Part shown: positions 36,367-45,341 of the stretch, piece by piece
How the letters are laid out: every line of letters begins with the position of its first letter
Numbering within the stretch: position 1 is the stretch's first letter
From: CAYXUW01 sp964468375
Lineage (GTDB): Bacteria; Planctomycetota; Phycisphaerae; Sedimentisphaerales; Anaerobacaceae
Direction of reading: 5' to 3'
DNA length: 64,000 bases
Assembly (NCBI GenBank): GCA_964468375.1
Contig: CAYXUW010000002.1
Coordinates: 27,333-91,332 of the forward strand
Translations under genes and position numbers: made by a program
Notes under the pieces: model-generated
Database searches by the model: none
What the model saw: the letters and a program-made list of their open reading frames with translations, nothing else
Told to the model about the DNA's origin: nothing

Positions 36367-37172
36367 GATGTTATTTTGATAGAAATAATAATCGGCTCGT
36401 CTATGTGGATAAGGCGGCCGACGATATTTTTTGGGACCATCATTGGGATGCTGAAAGTTCAAAGCTTGAGAGGCGAATCAAGGTTAAGAATGACAAGTTC
36501 GTACTAAACTGTACCCGAAAATACCTCCCTTCAGGAACTAAAATACTTGAAGGCGGCTGTGGGCTTGGAGGGAGAGTTTATACCCTTCACTATCACGGAT
36601 ACGACGCTTACGGAGTGGATTATGCAAAAGAAACCGTCAAAAAGGTTAACCAATATGCTCCGGAGTTGAAAATTAAGGTCGGGGATGTGAGAAGTTTGTC
36701 ATTTCCCGACGATTTTTTTGACGGCTATTGGTCATTAGGAGTAATAGAACATTTTTATGACGGTTACGAAAGCATTGTCAGCGAAATACTGCGAGTGCTT
36801 AAGCCCAATGGATATCTTTTCCTGACGGTTCCGGTAATGTCTCTTCTGAGAAGAGCTAAGGCAGGATTAAAAAAATACGCCGAGTATGAAGAATCGGAGG
36901 AAACGAAGGATAATTTTTATCAGTTTGCATTTGACCCAAAGTTCATTATTGGCGATTTGAAAAGCAGGGGGTTCAGTTTAGTGGATATGAAACCCTATGA
37001 CGGCGTTAAGGGCTTGAAAGACGAGGTGGTGGTATTAAAACCTTTCTTGCAGTATTTGTATGATAGTGAAAATCGTCCTTTGCGTTGTGCAAGAAAGCTC
37101 TTAGATACTGTATTCAAGCGTTTCGCAAATCATATGTGCCTGTTCGTTATGCAAGAAGGCGGAATAAATTGA
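36363..37172 (+). CDS. Class I SAM-dependent methyltransferase
   Basis: 269 aa. ILEGGCGLGGRVYTLHYHG is motif I, YGVDYAKETVKKVNQYAPE motif II, and FPDDFFDGYWSLGVIEHFYDG with RVLKPNGYLFLTVPV the later ones: a canonical type-11 enzyme. The first ~55 residues include Trp/His/Asp-rich FWDHHWDAES, frequent in polysaccharide-locus methyltransferases. It overlaps by four bases at each end with flanking glycosyltransferase genes, so it probably methylates a residue they add. Confidence 0.88.
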   Translation: MRCYFDRNNNRLVYVDKAADDIFWDHHWDAESSKLERRIKVKNDKFVLNCTRKYLPSGTKILEGGCGLGGRVYTLHYHGYDAYGVDYAKETVKKVNQYAPELKIKVGDVRSLSFPDDFFDGYWSLGVIEHFYDGYESIVSEILRVLKPNGYLFLTVPVMSLLRRAKAGLKKYAEYEESEETKDNFYQFAFDPKFIIGDLKSRGFSLVDMKPYDGVKGLKDEVVVLKPFLQYLYDSENRPLRCARKLLDTVFKRFANHMCLFVMQEGGIN

Positions 37173-38218
37173 AACTGATAAGGAAAATGCTTTCAGACCA
37201 AACCGGGGGCTTCGAGCTTATAAAGCCGGATAATTTTATCGAGGCGCCGGTGATTTCAGTTGTGATGTCAGTTTACAATGACAAGGAATACCTCAGCGAA
37301 TCTGTTGATTCAATTCTAAACCAAACCTGTAAAAACTTTGAGTTTATCATTGTCAACGATGGTTCAGAAGATAATAGTCTGGATATGCTGTTCGAATACC
37401 AGGTCCGTGATAATCGAGTTTTAATAATAAACCAGGAAAATATCGGGCTGACGCGCTCACTGAACAGAGCTATAAAATTGGCTGAATGCGAATACATAGC
37501 CCGTCAGGATGCCGATGATATTTCTCTCCCGGATCGCTTTGAGAAACAATTAAGTTATATGAAAAATCATCCGGAAGTCGCTGTGCTCGGCTGTCTCGGG
37601 GACTTTTTCAGTGCCGATGGCGTGCTTCGAACAATCAAAGCCCCGGCATATTCTCGAAAGGCGATAAAGCGGCACTTGGCGAGTAGAAATTTGTTTATGC
37701 ACGGCTCGGCGATGATGAGAAAATCATGCCTGGAAAAGGTCGGTTTCTACCGCGAGTTTTTCCGCCACGCACAGGATTATGATTTATGGTTAAGGTTGTC
37801 GGAACATTTTGATATTGATATTCTGTCCGAGCAGTTATATCAGTACAGGGTCACCGTTAAAGCGATAAGCATTTCACAATTTCCCGTTCAAAAGCAATAT
37901 GCAGATATCGCCGGACAGTTCCACAAGGAGCGGCTCAAAACCGGCAAAGATTCCTACGATACGTTTGTCCAGTCTTATCCGAATGGTTTACCACTTTGCA
38001 ATGATAAAGCGGGAGAACAAGAGTATCATCTTTTTCTGGCCAGAGAATTTATAGGAGGCGACAAATTAAAAAAGGCACGCGGCGAATTGAAGAAACTTTG
38101 GCAGTTGGGATGCAGAAAACCAGAAATGCTTTACTTACTGTTTAAAAGTCTGCTCGGTATAAGATTACTGAATCTGTTTAGACGAGTTAGGGCTTTGGTA
38201 TTCGAAATCGATGCCTGA
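37169..38218 (+). CDS. Glycosyltransferase family 2 protein
   Basis: 349-aa GT-A enzyme. ISVVMSVYNDKEYLSESVDSIL opens the domain, FIIVNDGSEDNSLDML binds the nucleotide, and YIARQDADDISLPDRF contains the D-x-D metal motif. HAQDYDLWLRLSE is the conserved E/D-D-x-x-L-W-x-R segment. The frame runs upstream to 37085, but TTG at 37169 overlaps the TGA of the previous gene (TTGA) and has AAGGCGG six bases before it; the ATG at 37187 is a second option. Confidence 0.87.
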   Translation: MKLIRKMLSDQTGGFELIKPDNFIEAPVISVVMSVYNDKEYLSESVDSILNQTCKNFEFIIVNDGSEDNSLDMLFEYQVRDNRVLIINQENIGLTRSLNRAIKLAECEYIARQDADDISLPDRFEKQLSYMKNHPEVAVLGCLGDFFSADGVLRTIKAPAYSRKAIKRHLASRNLFMHGSAMMRKSCLEKVGFYREFFRHAQDYDLWLRLSEHFDIDILSEQLYQYRVTVKAISISQFPVQKQYADIAGQFHKERLKTGKDSYDTFVQSYPNGLPLCNDKAGEQEYHLFLAREFIGGDKLKKARGELKKLWQLGCRKPEMLYLLFKSLLGIRLLNLFRRVRALVFEIDA

Positions 38219-38229
38219 GTTAATTAAAT

Positions 38230-40236
38230 ATGAATGAAAAAAAAGATGCGGATGTTGTGGTTCTTATTCCGCACTACAACAATCTCGAAGGGTTAAAAAA
38301 GTCACTGTCTTCCATCTCCCAATCTACCTTGCCTGTTGATGTGTTGGTCGTAGATGACGGAAGCAGCATCCCTGTTGAAGAAAAGCAGTTGCAAAAAATC
38401 TATCCTTCGACAACTGTATTGCATTCACCGACGAATGAGGGCATCGAGCAAGCTCTAAATCGTGGATTAACATACATTTGCGATCATAAGCCATACAAAT
38501 ATATTGCGCGTCTCGACGCCGAAGATATTTGTTCTCTGGACCGATTCGCCAAACAAAAACAATTTCTCCAGGACAATCCTGATATTTATTTATTGGGTTC
38601 GTGGGCATTGTTTGTCGATCGCTCCGGCAAGCCGCTTTGGAGGTTCTGCCCGCCCGCGAAGCACGAACAAATCCGCAAGAGAATGTTCATAAATAATATG
38701 TTCTGCCACCCTACAGTTATGTGTCGCTTGGAAGTGTTCAAAGAAGTCGGGTTTTATTCCACCGAACATCCATCTGCCGAAGATTTTGCTCTATTCTTCG
38801 AAGTAACTCGGCGATTCAAAGTGGCCAATATACCCGAGTATCTGGTAAATACGTTTGTAACTCCGGACGGCATCTCATTGGGGTTGCGCAAGCATCAGCT
38901 AAAGTCGCGTCTTAGAATCATACTCGAAAACTTCGATTTTTCCTTCTGGGCTTTCTATGGGCTTATTCGAAATCTGCTTTTGTGTCTTCTGCCTGTCTCT
39001 TTTATACAACGTCTGAAAGGTCTGTTGTTTAGGCCGTTAACGTGCTTCGAAAATAGCTGTACGGAAGATATGGCTGTGACACCTTTGCTTTCACAAGATA
39101 CAAAAACACAGCGAAAAGAACAACTCAGGACAGCTTTTATTTGTGATTGGCTGACCGCTATGAGGGGCGGAGAACGTTGTTTGGACGCTATGTGTGAGAT
39201 TTATCCGGATGCCAACATATTTACCCTGGTGCACTTTCCCGGCTCCGCATCGGAAACAATAGAATCGCACGAAATACAAACCTCATATATCCAGCGTTTG
39301 CCGGGGGATGCGAAAAATTTCAGGCGTTATCTTCCTCTTTTCCCGCATGCAATAAAACGATTCGACTTGAGCGGCTACGATTTAGTTTTGAGCTTCAGTC
39401 ACTGCGTTGCGAAGGGTGTTAAAGTCCCCCAGGGCATGCCGCATATATGTTATTGCCATACTCCGATGCGATATGCCTGGCATATGCGCAGTGAATATTT
39501 GAGTAAATTCAATGGACTCAAAAAATGGGGTGCCGATATTCTGCTCGACCGCCTCAAAAACTGGGATAGGAAATCCTCGTTCGGAGTAACACACTTTATA
39601 GCTAACAGCAAGAACGTCCAAAACAGAATAAAGCAGGCTTATGACAGGGATTCAGTCGTTATTTATCCTCCTGTTGAGTGCGACAGATTTACTGTTTCCG
39701 ATTATGATGATGGCTATTACCTCATTGTCTCCGCTCTCGTGCCTTATAAGCGAATAGATATAGCGATTAAGGCCTTTAGCAAAACCAGCCGAAAGCTCAT
39801 AGTTGTAGGTAACGGCCCGGAATTACCCTCGTTGAAAAGTATCGCCTCAAACAACATCTCTTTTATCGATGATGCTGATGATGACCGGGTCGTAGAATAT
39901 ATAAAAAAATGCACTGCTCTAATATTCCCCGGTGAGGAAGATTTTGGAATTGTCCCGCTCGAAGCTCAGGCCTGCGGTAAGCAGGTTATAGCTTTCGGCA
40001 GGGGCGGGGCGCTGGAAACAGTAATAGGCCTAAACTATACTAACACTGAAAAGGCAGATTCAACCGGCATATTCTTCTTCGAACAAACCCCCGAAGCGCT
40101 TAGAGAAAGTGTTTTGTTATTTGAGCAGAGAAAAAAAGAATTCGATGCTCAGAAATGTCGCGATAATGCACTCAGATTTGATCGCTCCATCTACCAGAAA
40201 TCAATGCAGAATTATATCCAGTCCGTCTTGGACTAA
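38230..40236 (+). CDS. Two-domain glycosyltransferase: GT2 fused to GT4
   Basis: 668-aa fusion of two catalytic domains. Residues ~1-250 are GT-A: VVLIPHYNNLEGLKKSL, VLVVDDGSSIPV and the metal site YIARLDAEDICSLDRF. A hydrophobic link (~240-265) follows. From residue ~297 a GT-B domain begins, with FICDWLTAMRGGERCLDAM (the WbaZ-like opening), CYCHTPMRYAWHMRSEYL and the donor E-x7-E motif EEDFGIVPLEAQACGKQVI. Both halves look complete, so one protein may add two successive sugars. It is the last gene of the + strand run; its stop codon overlaps the stop of the convergent gene. Confidence 0.9.
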   Translation: MNEKKDADVVVLIPHYNNLEGLKKSLSSISQSTLPVDVLVVDDGSSIPVEEKQLQKIYPSTTVLHSPTNEGIEQALNRGLTYICDHKPYKYIARLDAEDICSLDRFAKQKQFLQDNPDIYLLGSWALFVDRSGKPLWRFCPPAKHEQIRKRMFINNMFCHPTVMCRLEVFKEVGFYSTEHPSAEDFALFFEVTRRFKVANIPEYLVNTFVTPDGISLGLRKHQLKSRLRIILENFDFSFWAFYGLIRNLLLCLLPVSFIQRLKGLLFRPLTCFENSCTEDMAVTPLLSQDTKTQRKEQLRTAFICDWLTAMRGGERCLDAMCEIYPDANIFTLVHFPGSASETIESHEIQTSYIQRLPGDAKNFRRYLPLFPHAIKRFDLSGYDLVLSFSHCVAKGVKVPQGMPHICYCHTPMRYAWHMRSEYLSKFNGLKKWGADILLDRLKNWDRKSSFGVTHFIANSKNVQNRIKQAYDRDSVVIYPPVECDRFTVSDYDDGYYLIVSALVPYKRIDIAIKAFSKTSRKLIVVGNGPELPSLKSIASNNISFIDDADDDRVVEYIKKCTALIFPGEEDFGIVPLEAQACGKQVIAFGRGGALETVIGLNYTNTEKADSTGIFFFEQTPEALRESVLLFEQRKKEFDAQKCRDNALRFDRSIYQKSMQNYIQSVLD

Positions 40237-41744
40237 TCCTTTCGCTTGTAAACAACGATTCTTGGCTTCTTACCGTCGCCTTCAATAGAGAAAACCATTT
40301 CTTTTTGTAGCGTCTCTTCACTGGCTGATTCCTCTTTATCCCCGAATACTTTAACGGCAAATTTAGCTTTTCCGGGAATGACGCCGTCACGATAGTCAAT
40401 ACCTCTGCGCTCGGCATAAAAACTTATACGGGCATCTGATACGGCGACTGTATCATCCTCATCGGTATTTTCTGCCAGCCACCGAGCGGCCTCACAATAC
40501 CCCTGTTTTTCTGCACGCAGAGGCCTTAATAATTTCGGGCCGCATATAGAAATACCGATTACCAGCAAAACAAAAAACCAAAAATTCACATTGCTCTTTT
40601 TGGAAAATCTTTCGTCGAGCCAGCGCGCTAATGCTTCCAAACCGGCGGGAATATAGAAAATTGTAAAAACTATCAACGGCAAAGTATGCCTTCTGCTCAT
40701 ATAGCCGAATTTACAATACAGCAATATCATTATAACTGTATTGAGAGCAATAAGAACAATTACAAAAAATCTTTCTGGCTCGCGCCAGTCCCGCCCTTTG
40801 AAGTGCTTGTAAATACCAATCAGCAAGGCCGGAACAAAAAACCACATAAGCGTCTCACTGACCCTTTCCGCCAGCTTGCCCACAGCCCTTGCAATATCTG
40901 ATGGCACAAGGCCGCTCGTATACTTATCATTTGAGCGGATTTGGGCTTCTTGTTCATAAACTTCAGAGAGCTGCGCTTTGGGCACGCAATGAACTAACTG
41001 CTTTTTAGGAAATACCGCCCCTTTAAGTTTCATATATGGCCCCGCAGCAGCCGAAAAGCCGGCCAGCAGCAGTAGCAGAGCAAACACCGCTTTACCTCTG
41101 CTTATACTGCGTTTCGACCAGAACAGCTGCATTCCAAGCCATAAAGTGCCAAATATAACTATTTGAGCACACTCAGGGCGAATTAGATAGCCTAGTCCTG
41201 CCGCCAGCCCTGAAAAACCGAACAGCCACCACTTTTTGCTTGCCGCGCCCCATATCAACAGCAAAAAGCCAGCCGACAAGAAGAACAGATGCGGCCAGTC
41301 ACTAAGGGTGTCACTGCCGAATTTGGCGGGCTCGGGAAGCAAAACAAGAATCAAAATAGCCCAGAAGCTGAACCTCGCCCCGACAGTCTTCCACCCAACA
41401 AAATAAAGCAATACTATGCTGAGCAATCTGAATATCAGGGCTACGGCCTGAGCAGAATAAATCCACAACCCCACTGATGAACCTTTATATCCTATGCTTG
41501 CCGTTTTGTGCGCAGCAATAATAAGAAGCGGATAACCGGGGTGCTGATATCTGCTCTGCATCGCCTCGATAGGAAAAAGCTCGAGGCCCTTAGCATATTC
41601 TATAAAAGTTACCCCGTCTTTTGCAATCAGAACCGTTGTGCTTATTAGATATATGCCGATGCAAAGCGCGATAGCCAGCAAAATTAAGATGTGGCTAAGA
41701 GTTTTATCCCTGTCGAATTGTTCTTTCGTTGTTTTGATGTCCAT
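40233..41744 (-). CDS. GT39/ArnT-like polytopic glycosyltransferase
   Basis: 501-aa membrane protein with ~10-11 hydrophobic segments and a soluble C-terminus (~420-501). The first external loop has AKDGVTFIEYAKG and YQHPGYPLLI, equivalent to the acidic-residue loop and H-P-x-Y motif of lipid-linked-sugar transferases (GT39/GT83). LSAGFLLLIWGA and GLAAGLGYLIRPE also fit. Such enzymes move a sugar from a polyprenyl phosphate to a periplasmic acceptor. The frame is open to 41873, but that part overlaps a short element repeated at 51.5 kb, so the ATG at 41744 is preferred. A strong ribosome-binding site is lacking. Confidence 0.8.
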   Translation of the reverse strand: MDIKTTKEQFDRDKTLSHILILLAIALCIGIYLISTTVLIAKDGVTFIEYAKGLELFPIEAMQSRYQHPGYPLLIIAAHKTASIGYKGSSVGLWIYSAQAVALIFRLLSIVLLYFVGWKTVGARFSFWAILILVLLPEPAKFGSDTLSDWPHLFFLSAGFLLLIWGAASKKWWLFGFSGLAAGLGYLIRPECAQIVIFGTLWLGMQLFWSKRSISRGKAVFALLLLLAGFSAAAGPYMKLKGAVFPKKQLVHCVPKAQLSEVYEQEAQIRSNDKYTSGLVPSDIARAVGKLAERVSETLMWFFVPALLIGIYKHFKGRDWREPERFFVIVLIALNTVIMILLYCKFGYMSRRHTLPLIVFTIFYIPAGLEALARWLDERFSKKSNVNFWFFVLLVIGISICGPKLLRPLRAEKQGYCEAARWLAENTDEDDTVAVSDARISFYAERRGIDYRDGVIPGKAKFAVKVFGDKEESASEETLQKEMVFSIEGDGKKPRIVVYKRKD

Positions 41745-41789
41745 TTTTGGTTCGTTTTTTACTTTCCCGGTTGATAAAAAGCAGCCTTG

Positions 41790-41848
41790 TCCTGCGAACT
41801 CGATTATTCTGTTCTTTGTGGTCAAAAGTGCAAGATAAATCTCAAAAA
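41790..41848 (-). repeat. Short dispersed element, copy A
   Basis: On the minus strand this reads AGATTTATCTTGCA (41829-41842) followed by TTTTGACCACAA, an AATAATC stretch and, further on, AACCGGGA. A copy with the same order of blocks lies at 51496-51566. Both sit just upstream of minus-strand glycan genes. They may be a dispersed intergenic repeat or a shared regulatory module. Confidence 0.4.
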
Positions 41849-41911
41849 TCCAATTTCCGTCTCGTCCCATCATCCGTTATATTCCCCAAATTACTGCAGA
41901 ACTGTTTAAGC

Positions 41912-41940
41912 TTGACCGGCAGGACAGAGTTTGCTATTGT
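41912..41940 (+). promoter_or_regulatory. Promoter candidate for the PDZ-ABC exporter gene
   Basis: TTGACC (41912-41917), 17 bases, TATTGT (41935-41940) preceded by TGC, giving a ~30-base leader before the ATG at 41977. It lies in the divergent gap with the GT39-like gene and is one of the clearest promoter matches in the window. Confidence 0.5.
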
Positions 41941-41976
41941 CTCCGCTTAGCTTTAATAAAAAATGAAGATAACTTT

Positions 41977-44127
41977 ATGAAAGCGCTGGGGAAAGTATTT
42001 AAGTATATTTGGCCGCAATGGCCTCGGCTGGTAACGATAGTTATCAGTGCGATGCTGATAAGCGCCCTGTATTCTCTAAGTTTTGCAACGATTTCACCTC
42101 TGCTGACAGTAATGATGGGAGACGAGGGCCTGCACGGCTGGGTTTACCGAAAGGTCGGCTCATCGCGTTACGGTATGAAGTTCTATGTCTCCCCACCCGT
42201 AGATTTATCTGACCCGAATAATCCTGAGGTTACCTATTATCTTCATATCGCTGAGGTTAAGCGAGGAAGTCTCGCTGAGAAAGCAGGGCTTAGAAGCAAC
42301 GATAAAATTATCGGTGTCGGAGATAGTCTCGTTAAACAAGGCGGACAGCGGGTCCCCTCACATAAGTTGCTCAGCGAGTTGGCAACCGCGGAAGCAAAAA
42401 CCCAAATACCTATTCAGCTTCAGAGGACGGACGCCCAGGGACGCATTAAAATCGAGCAGAGCACCATTTTCTCCGGAGAGACACCCTTTTATTTTCCTCT
42501 CGCCCAAAAGGCCTTGCGGGCCCTTCCGGAAGGTGATACTAAAGAGCACAAGAAAAATGCAGTGATATTTATCTTGCTCTTGATGCTCGTCGTAACAGCC
42601 ATCAGGTGCACTGCGAGCTTTTATCAGGATTACACAGCCGAGAAAGTGGTATATACGGCTTTGGCGCATTTGCGCGAAGATACCTTTGCCCATTCACTGC
42701 GAATTCCGACAGCTTTTTTTGCAAGCGAAGGCCCCAGCGATACCGTCAGCCGGCTCATCCGTGATACCGGTTCGATAAGAAACGGTGTAAAAGTTCTCCT
42801 TGGAAAAGCGCTTCGAGAGCCGCTAAAGGCCGTGGGGCTGATTGCGGCTGCTATGATGGTTGACCATCATTTGACGCTTATATTTCTCTGCGGAGCGCCG
42901 ATTTCATTGTTTGTTCTGGGCCAGCTTGGCAAAAAAATGAAACGCGCAACCAGACGCTCGCTACAGAGCTGGGCCGCTATGCTCGGCAAGCTGGAAGAGG
43001 CGATTGGTGCGCTTAAGGTAGTCAAGGTTTACAATCAGCAGAAATATGAAAGCAGTGTATTTGAGGGTATAAACCGCAAGCTACTGAAGCAGCAGTTTAG
43101 AATGGCGAAAATTGACGCCGCCGCAGGCCCTATACTGGAGGTGCTCGGAATGTTGGCTGGTTCGATTGGATTAGTATTTGGCGCTGTTTGGGTTTTCGGA
43201 GGGACGATGATGCCGGCCGACTTTTTTATGCTTCTGTTTTTCCTCGGCGGTTCCGCTGAATCAATCAGGAGAACCAGCGGCGTATGGAATAAAGTGCAGC
43301 AGGCAAATGCAGCGGCTAAACGCGTCCATTCGATTATCGACCAGAATCCCGAAATAGAAAAACCTGATGCTTTTGAACTCGCACCGCTTAAAGAAAAAAT
43401 CGAATTCAGAAATATTGTATTTACCTATCCGGATGCGGAACAGCCCGTGTTAAAAGAAATCAGCCTCTCCGTCAAAGCAGGCCACAATATTGCTATCACA
43501 GGCCCGAACGGCTCGGGCAAAACAACATTGGTAAATTTAATACCGAGGTTGTATGACCCCGACAGCGGCCAAATCTTGATGGACGAAAAAAACATACACG
43601 ATGCGACACTATTTAGCTTGCGAAGCCAGATTGCAATGGTTACCCAAAACGTGGTGACTTTCCACGATACTATAGCTGCGAACATCGCCTATGGTAAACC
43701 TAACGCGACCATGGAAGAAATAGTCGCCGCTGCAGAGCGCGCGTTCGCGCACGAATTCATATCCCTTTTGCCTGATGGTTATGACACAGTAATTGGGGAG
43801 CAGGGGGCTGGTCTCAGCGGCGGCCAGTTGCAGAGAATCATTATAGCCAGAGCCATACTGAAAAATCCCACAATCTTGATTTTCGATGAGGCCACCAGCC
43901 ACGTCGATGCCGACAGCGAATCTAAAATCCACCAGGCGGTTGAGGAAATTATGCAGGATAGAACCAGTTTTATAATCGCCCACAGATTCAGCACCGTTGT
44001 TACTGCCGATGTGATAGTTGTAATGGACAAAGGTCAAATCATCGCCCAGGGCCAGCACGAGCAGCTAATGCAAACCTGCCCGCTATATCAGAGCTTATAC
44101 GAGACTCAGCTCATAACAGTGGAATAG
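41977..44127 (+). CDS. MsbA-type ABC exporter with a PDZ-like domain in the first external loop
   Basis: 716-aa half-exporter (membrane domain plus ATPase). The ATPase has Walker A GPNGSGKTTL (~509), signature LSGGQLQRI (~613), Walker B ILIFDEATS and H-loop IAHRFST. TM1 is near residues 17-45 and TM2 near 193-213, leaving an unusually long ~145-residue loop between them. Within it, YYLHIAEVKRGSLAEKAGL, DKIIGVGD and LLSELA look like a PDZ domain (~85-160). Ordinary MsbA proteins have only a short loop here. The domain would be periplasmic and could bind a C-terminal peptide or partner. The gene is followed, overlapping by one base, by lhgO. It may flip a lipid-linked glycan. Confidence 0.85.
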   Translation: MKALGKVFKYIWPQWPRLVTIVISAMLISALYSLSFATISPLLTVMMGDEGLHGWVYRKVGSSRYGMKFYVSPPVDLSDPNNPEVTYYLHIAEVKRGSLAEKAGLRSNDKIIGVGDSLVKQGGQRVPSHKLLSELATAEAKTQIPIQLQRTDAQGRIKIEQSTIFSGETPFYFPLAQKALRALPEGDTKEHKKNAVIFILLLMLVVTAIRCTASFYQDYTAEKVVYTALAHLREDTFAHSLRIPTAFFASEGPSDTVSRLIRDTGSIRNGVKVLLGKALREPLKAVGLIAAAMMVDHHLTLIFLCGAPISLFVLGQLGKKMKRATRRSLQSWAAMLGKLEEAIGALKVVKVYNQQKYESSVFEGINRKLLKQQFRMAKIDAAAGPILEVLGMLAGSIGLVFGAVWVFGGTMMPADFFMLLFFLGGSAESIRRTSGVWNKVQQANAAAKRVHSIIDQNPEIEKPDAFELAPLKEKIEFRNIVFTYPDAEQPVLKEISLSVKAGHNIAITGPNGSGKTTLVNLIPRLYDPDSGQILMDEKNIHDATLFSLRSQIAMVTQNVVTFHDTIAANIAYGKPNATMEEIVAAAERAFAHEFISLLPDGYDTVIGEQGAGLSGGQLQRIIIARAILKNPTILIFDEATSHVDADSESKIHQAVEEIMQDRTSFIIAHRFSTVVTADVIVVMDKGQIIAQGQHEQLMQTCPLYQSLYETQLITVE

Positions 44128-45341
44128 TGCAAACAGATTTTGACATCATTGTTATAGGCGGAGGCATTGTCGGATTAGCGTCGGCTTATAAAATTCAGCT
44201 GCATTGCCCCGGCATTCGTATTTGTGTGCTTGAAAAAGAAAAACAGCTCGCGACCCACCAGACTGGCCACAATTCAGGAGTCATTCATTCAGGACTATAC
44301 TATAAGAGTGGCTCGTATAAAGCGGAAAACTGCGCCAAAGGCCGAAAAGAGCTGATAGATTTTGCTGCAGAACACAATATTCCCTATGAGATTTGCGGGA
44401 AAGTAATCGTTGCGACCGATGAGGCCGAACTTAATACTTTTGAAGACGTCTTCCAGAATGGCCTCAAAAACGGAATTGAGGGCATTGAAAAAATAGAACC
44501 TGAGCAGATAACTGAAATAGAGCCACTCTGCCGAGGTGTAGCAGGTATATATGTTCCTTGCACGGGGATTATCGACTTCAGGGAGGTCTCAAACAAGTTG
44601 GCTGGCCTGATTGAATCTAAATCACAGAAAAATTCTGTGTCGACCTCCAGCGAAGTAAAAGCGATTAAAAAACAAGATGGTATTGCGAAACTGACAACTA
44701 CCTCAGGTGATTTCACAGCAAAATACATTATAAACTGCGCAGGACTGCAATCCGACAGAATCGCAAAATTGGATGGAATAAAACCAACAGCAAGAATAAT
44801 ACCATTTAGAGGCGACTATTACGAATTGACCGAAAGCGCGCTGCACAAAGTCAGAAACCTTATCTATCCGGTTCCAGATCCGACCTTTCCCTTTCTTGGT
44901 GTCCATTTCACTCGCATGATAAATAGAACGGTTGAGTGCGGCCCTAATGCTGTGTTCTCGTTTAAAAGAGAAGGGTATGGTAAAATTGACTTGAGTCTGA
45001 AGGACTCATGGGATTCGCTCACTTTTCCCGGAACATGGAGGTTGTTTATAAGGCACTGGAGATACGGCTTCGGCGAATACAGAAGGGCTTTTCTAAAAGG
45101 ACAGTTCCTAAAACAGCTCCAACGGCTCATCCCCTCACTCACCGCCAGCGATATAAAACCCTCCAGAGCCGGAGTACGTGCTCAGGCGCTCGAACCGAAT
45201 GGCGAACTGATTGATGATTTCAAAATAGAAAAGAGCGTCAATTCAATTCATATTTTGAACGCGCCTTCACCCGCCGCTACGGCATCACTGGCTATCGGTG
45301 AAACTGTAAGCCGAATTGTAGCAGAACATTTCAAGCTTTGA
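44127..45341 (+). CDS. lhgO: L-2-hydroxyglutarate oxidase
   Basis: 404-aa FAD-dependent oxidoreductase of the DAO family. DIIVIGGGIVGLASAYKI binds FAD, and HQTGHNSGVIHSGLYYKSGS is the specific signature of LhgO/L2HGDH proteins. FRGDYYELTESALHKV and HFTRMINRTVECGPNAV also match closely. It oxidises L-2-hydroxyglutarate to 2-oxoglutarate at the membrane. GTG at 44127 shares a base with the TAG stop of the exporter gene. Central-metabolism enzymes are unusual in a polysaccharide region; either it is a neighbour by chance or it acts on a related hydroxy acid. Confidence 0.92.
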   Translation: MQTDFDIIVIGGGIVGLASAYKIQLHCPGIRICVLEKEKQLATHQTGHNSGVIHSGLYYKSGSYKAENCAKGRKELIDFAAEHNIPYEICGKVIVATDEAELNTFEDVFQNGLKNGIEGIEKIEPEQITEIEPLCRGVAGIYVPCTGIIDFREVSNKLAGLIESKSQKNSVSTSSEVKAIKKQDGIAKLTTTSGDFTAKYIINCAGLQSDRIAKLDGIKPTARIIPFRGDYYELTESALHKVRNLIYPVPDPTFPFLGVHFTRMINRTVECGPNAVFSFKREGYGKIDLSLKDSWDSLTFPGTWRLFIRHWRYGFGEYRRAFLKGQFLKQLQRLIPSLTASDIKPSRAGVRAQALEPNGELIDDFKIEKSVNSIHILNAPSPAATASLAIGETVSRIVAEHFKL

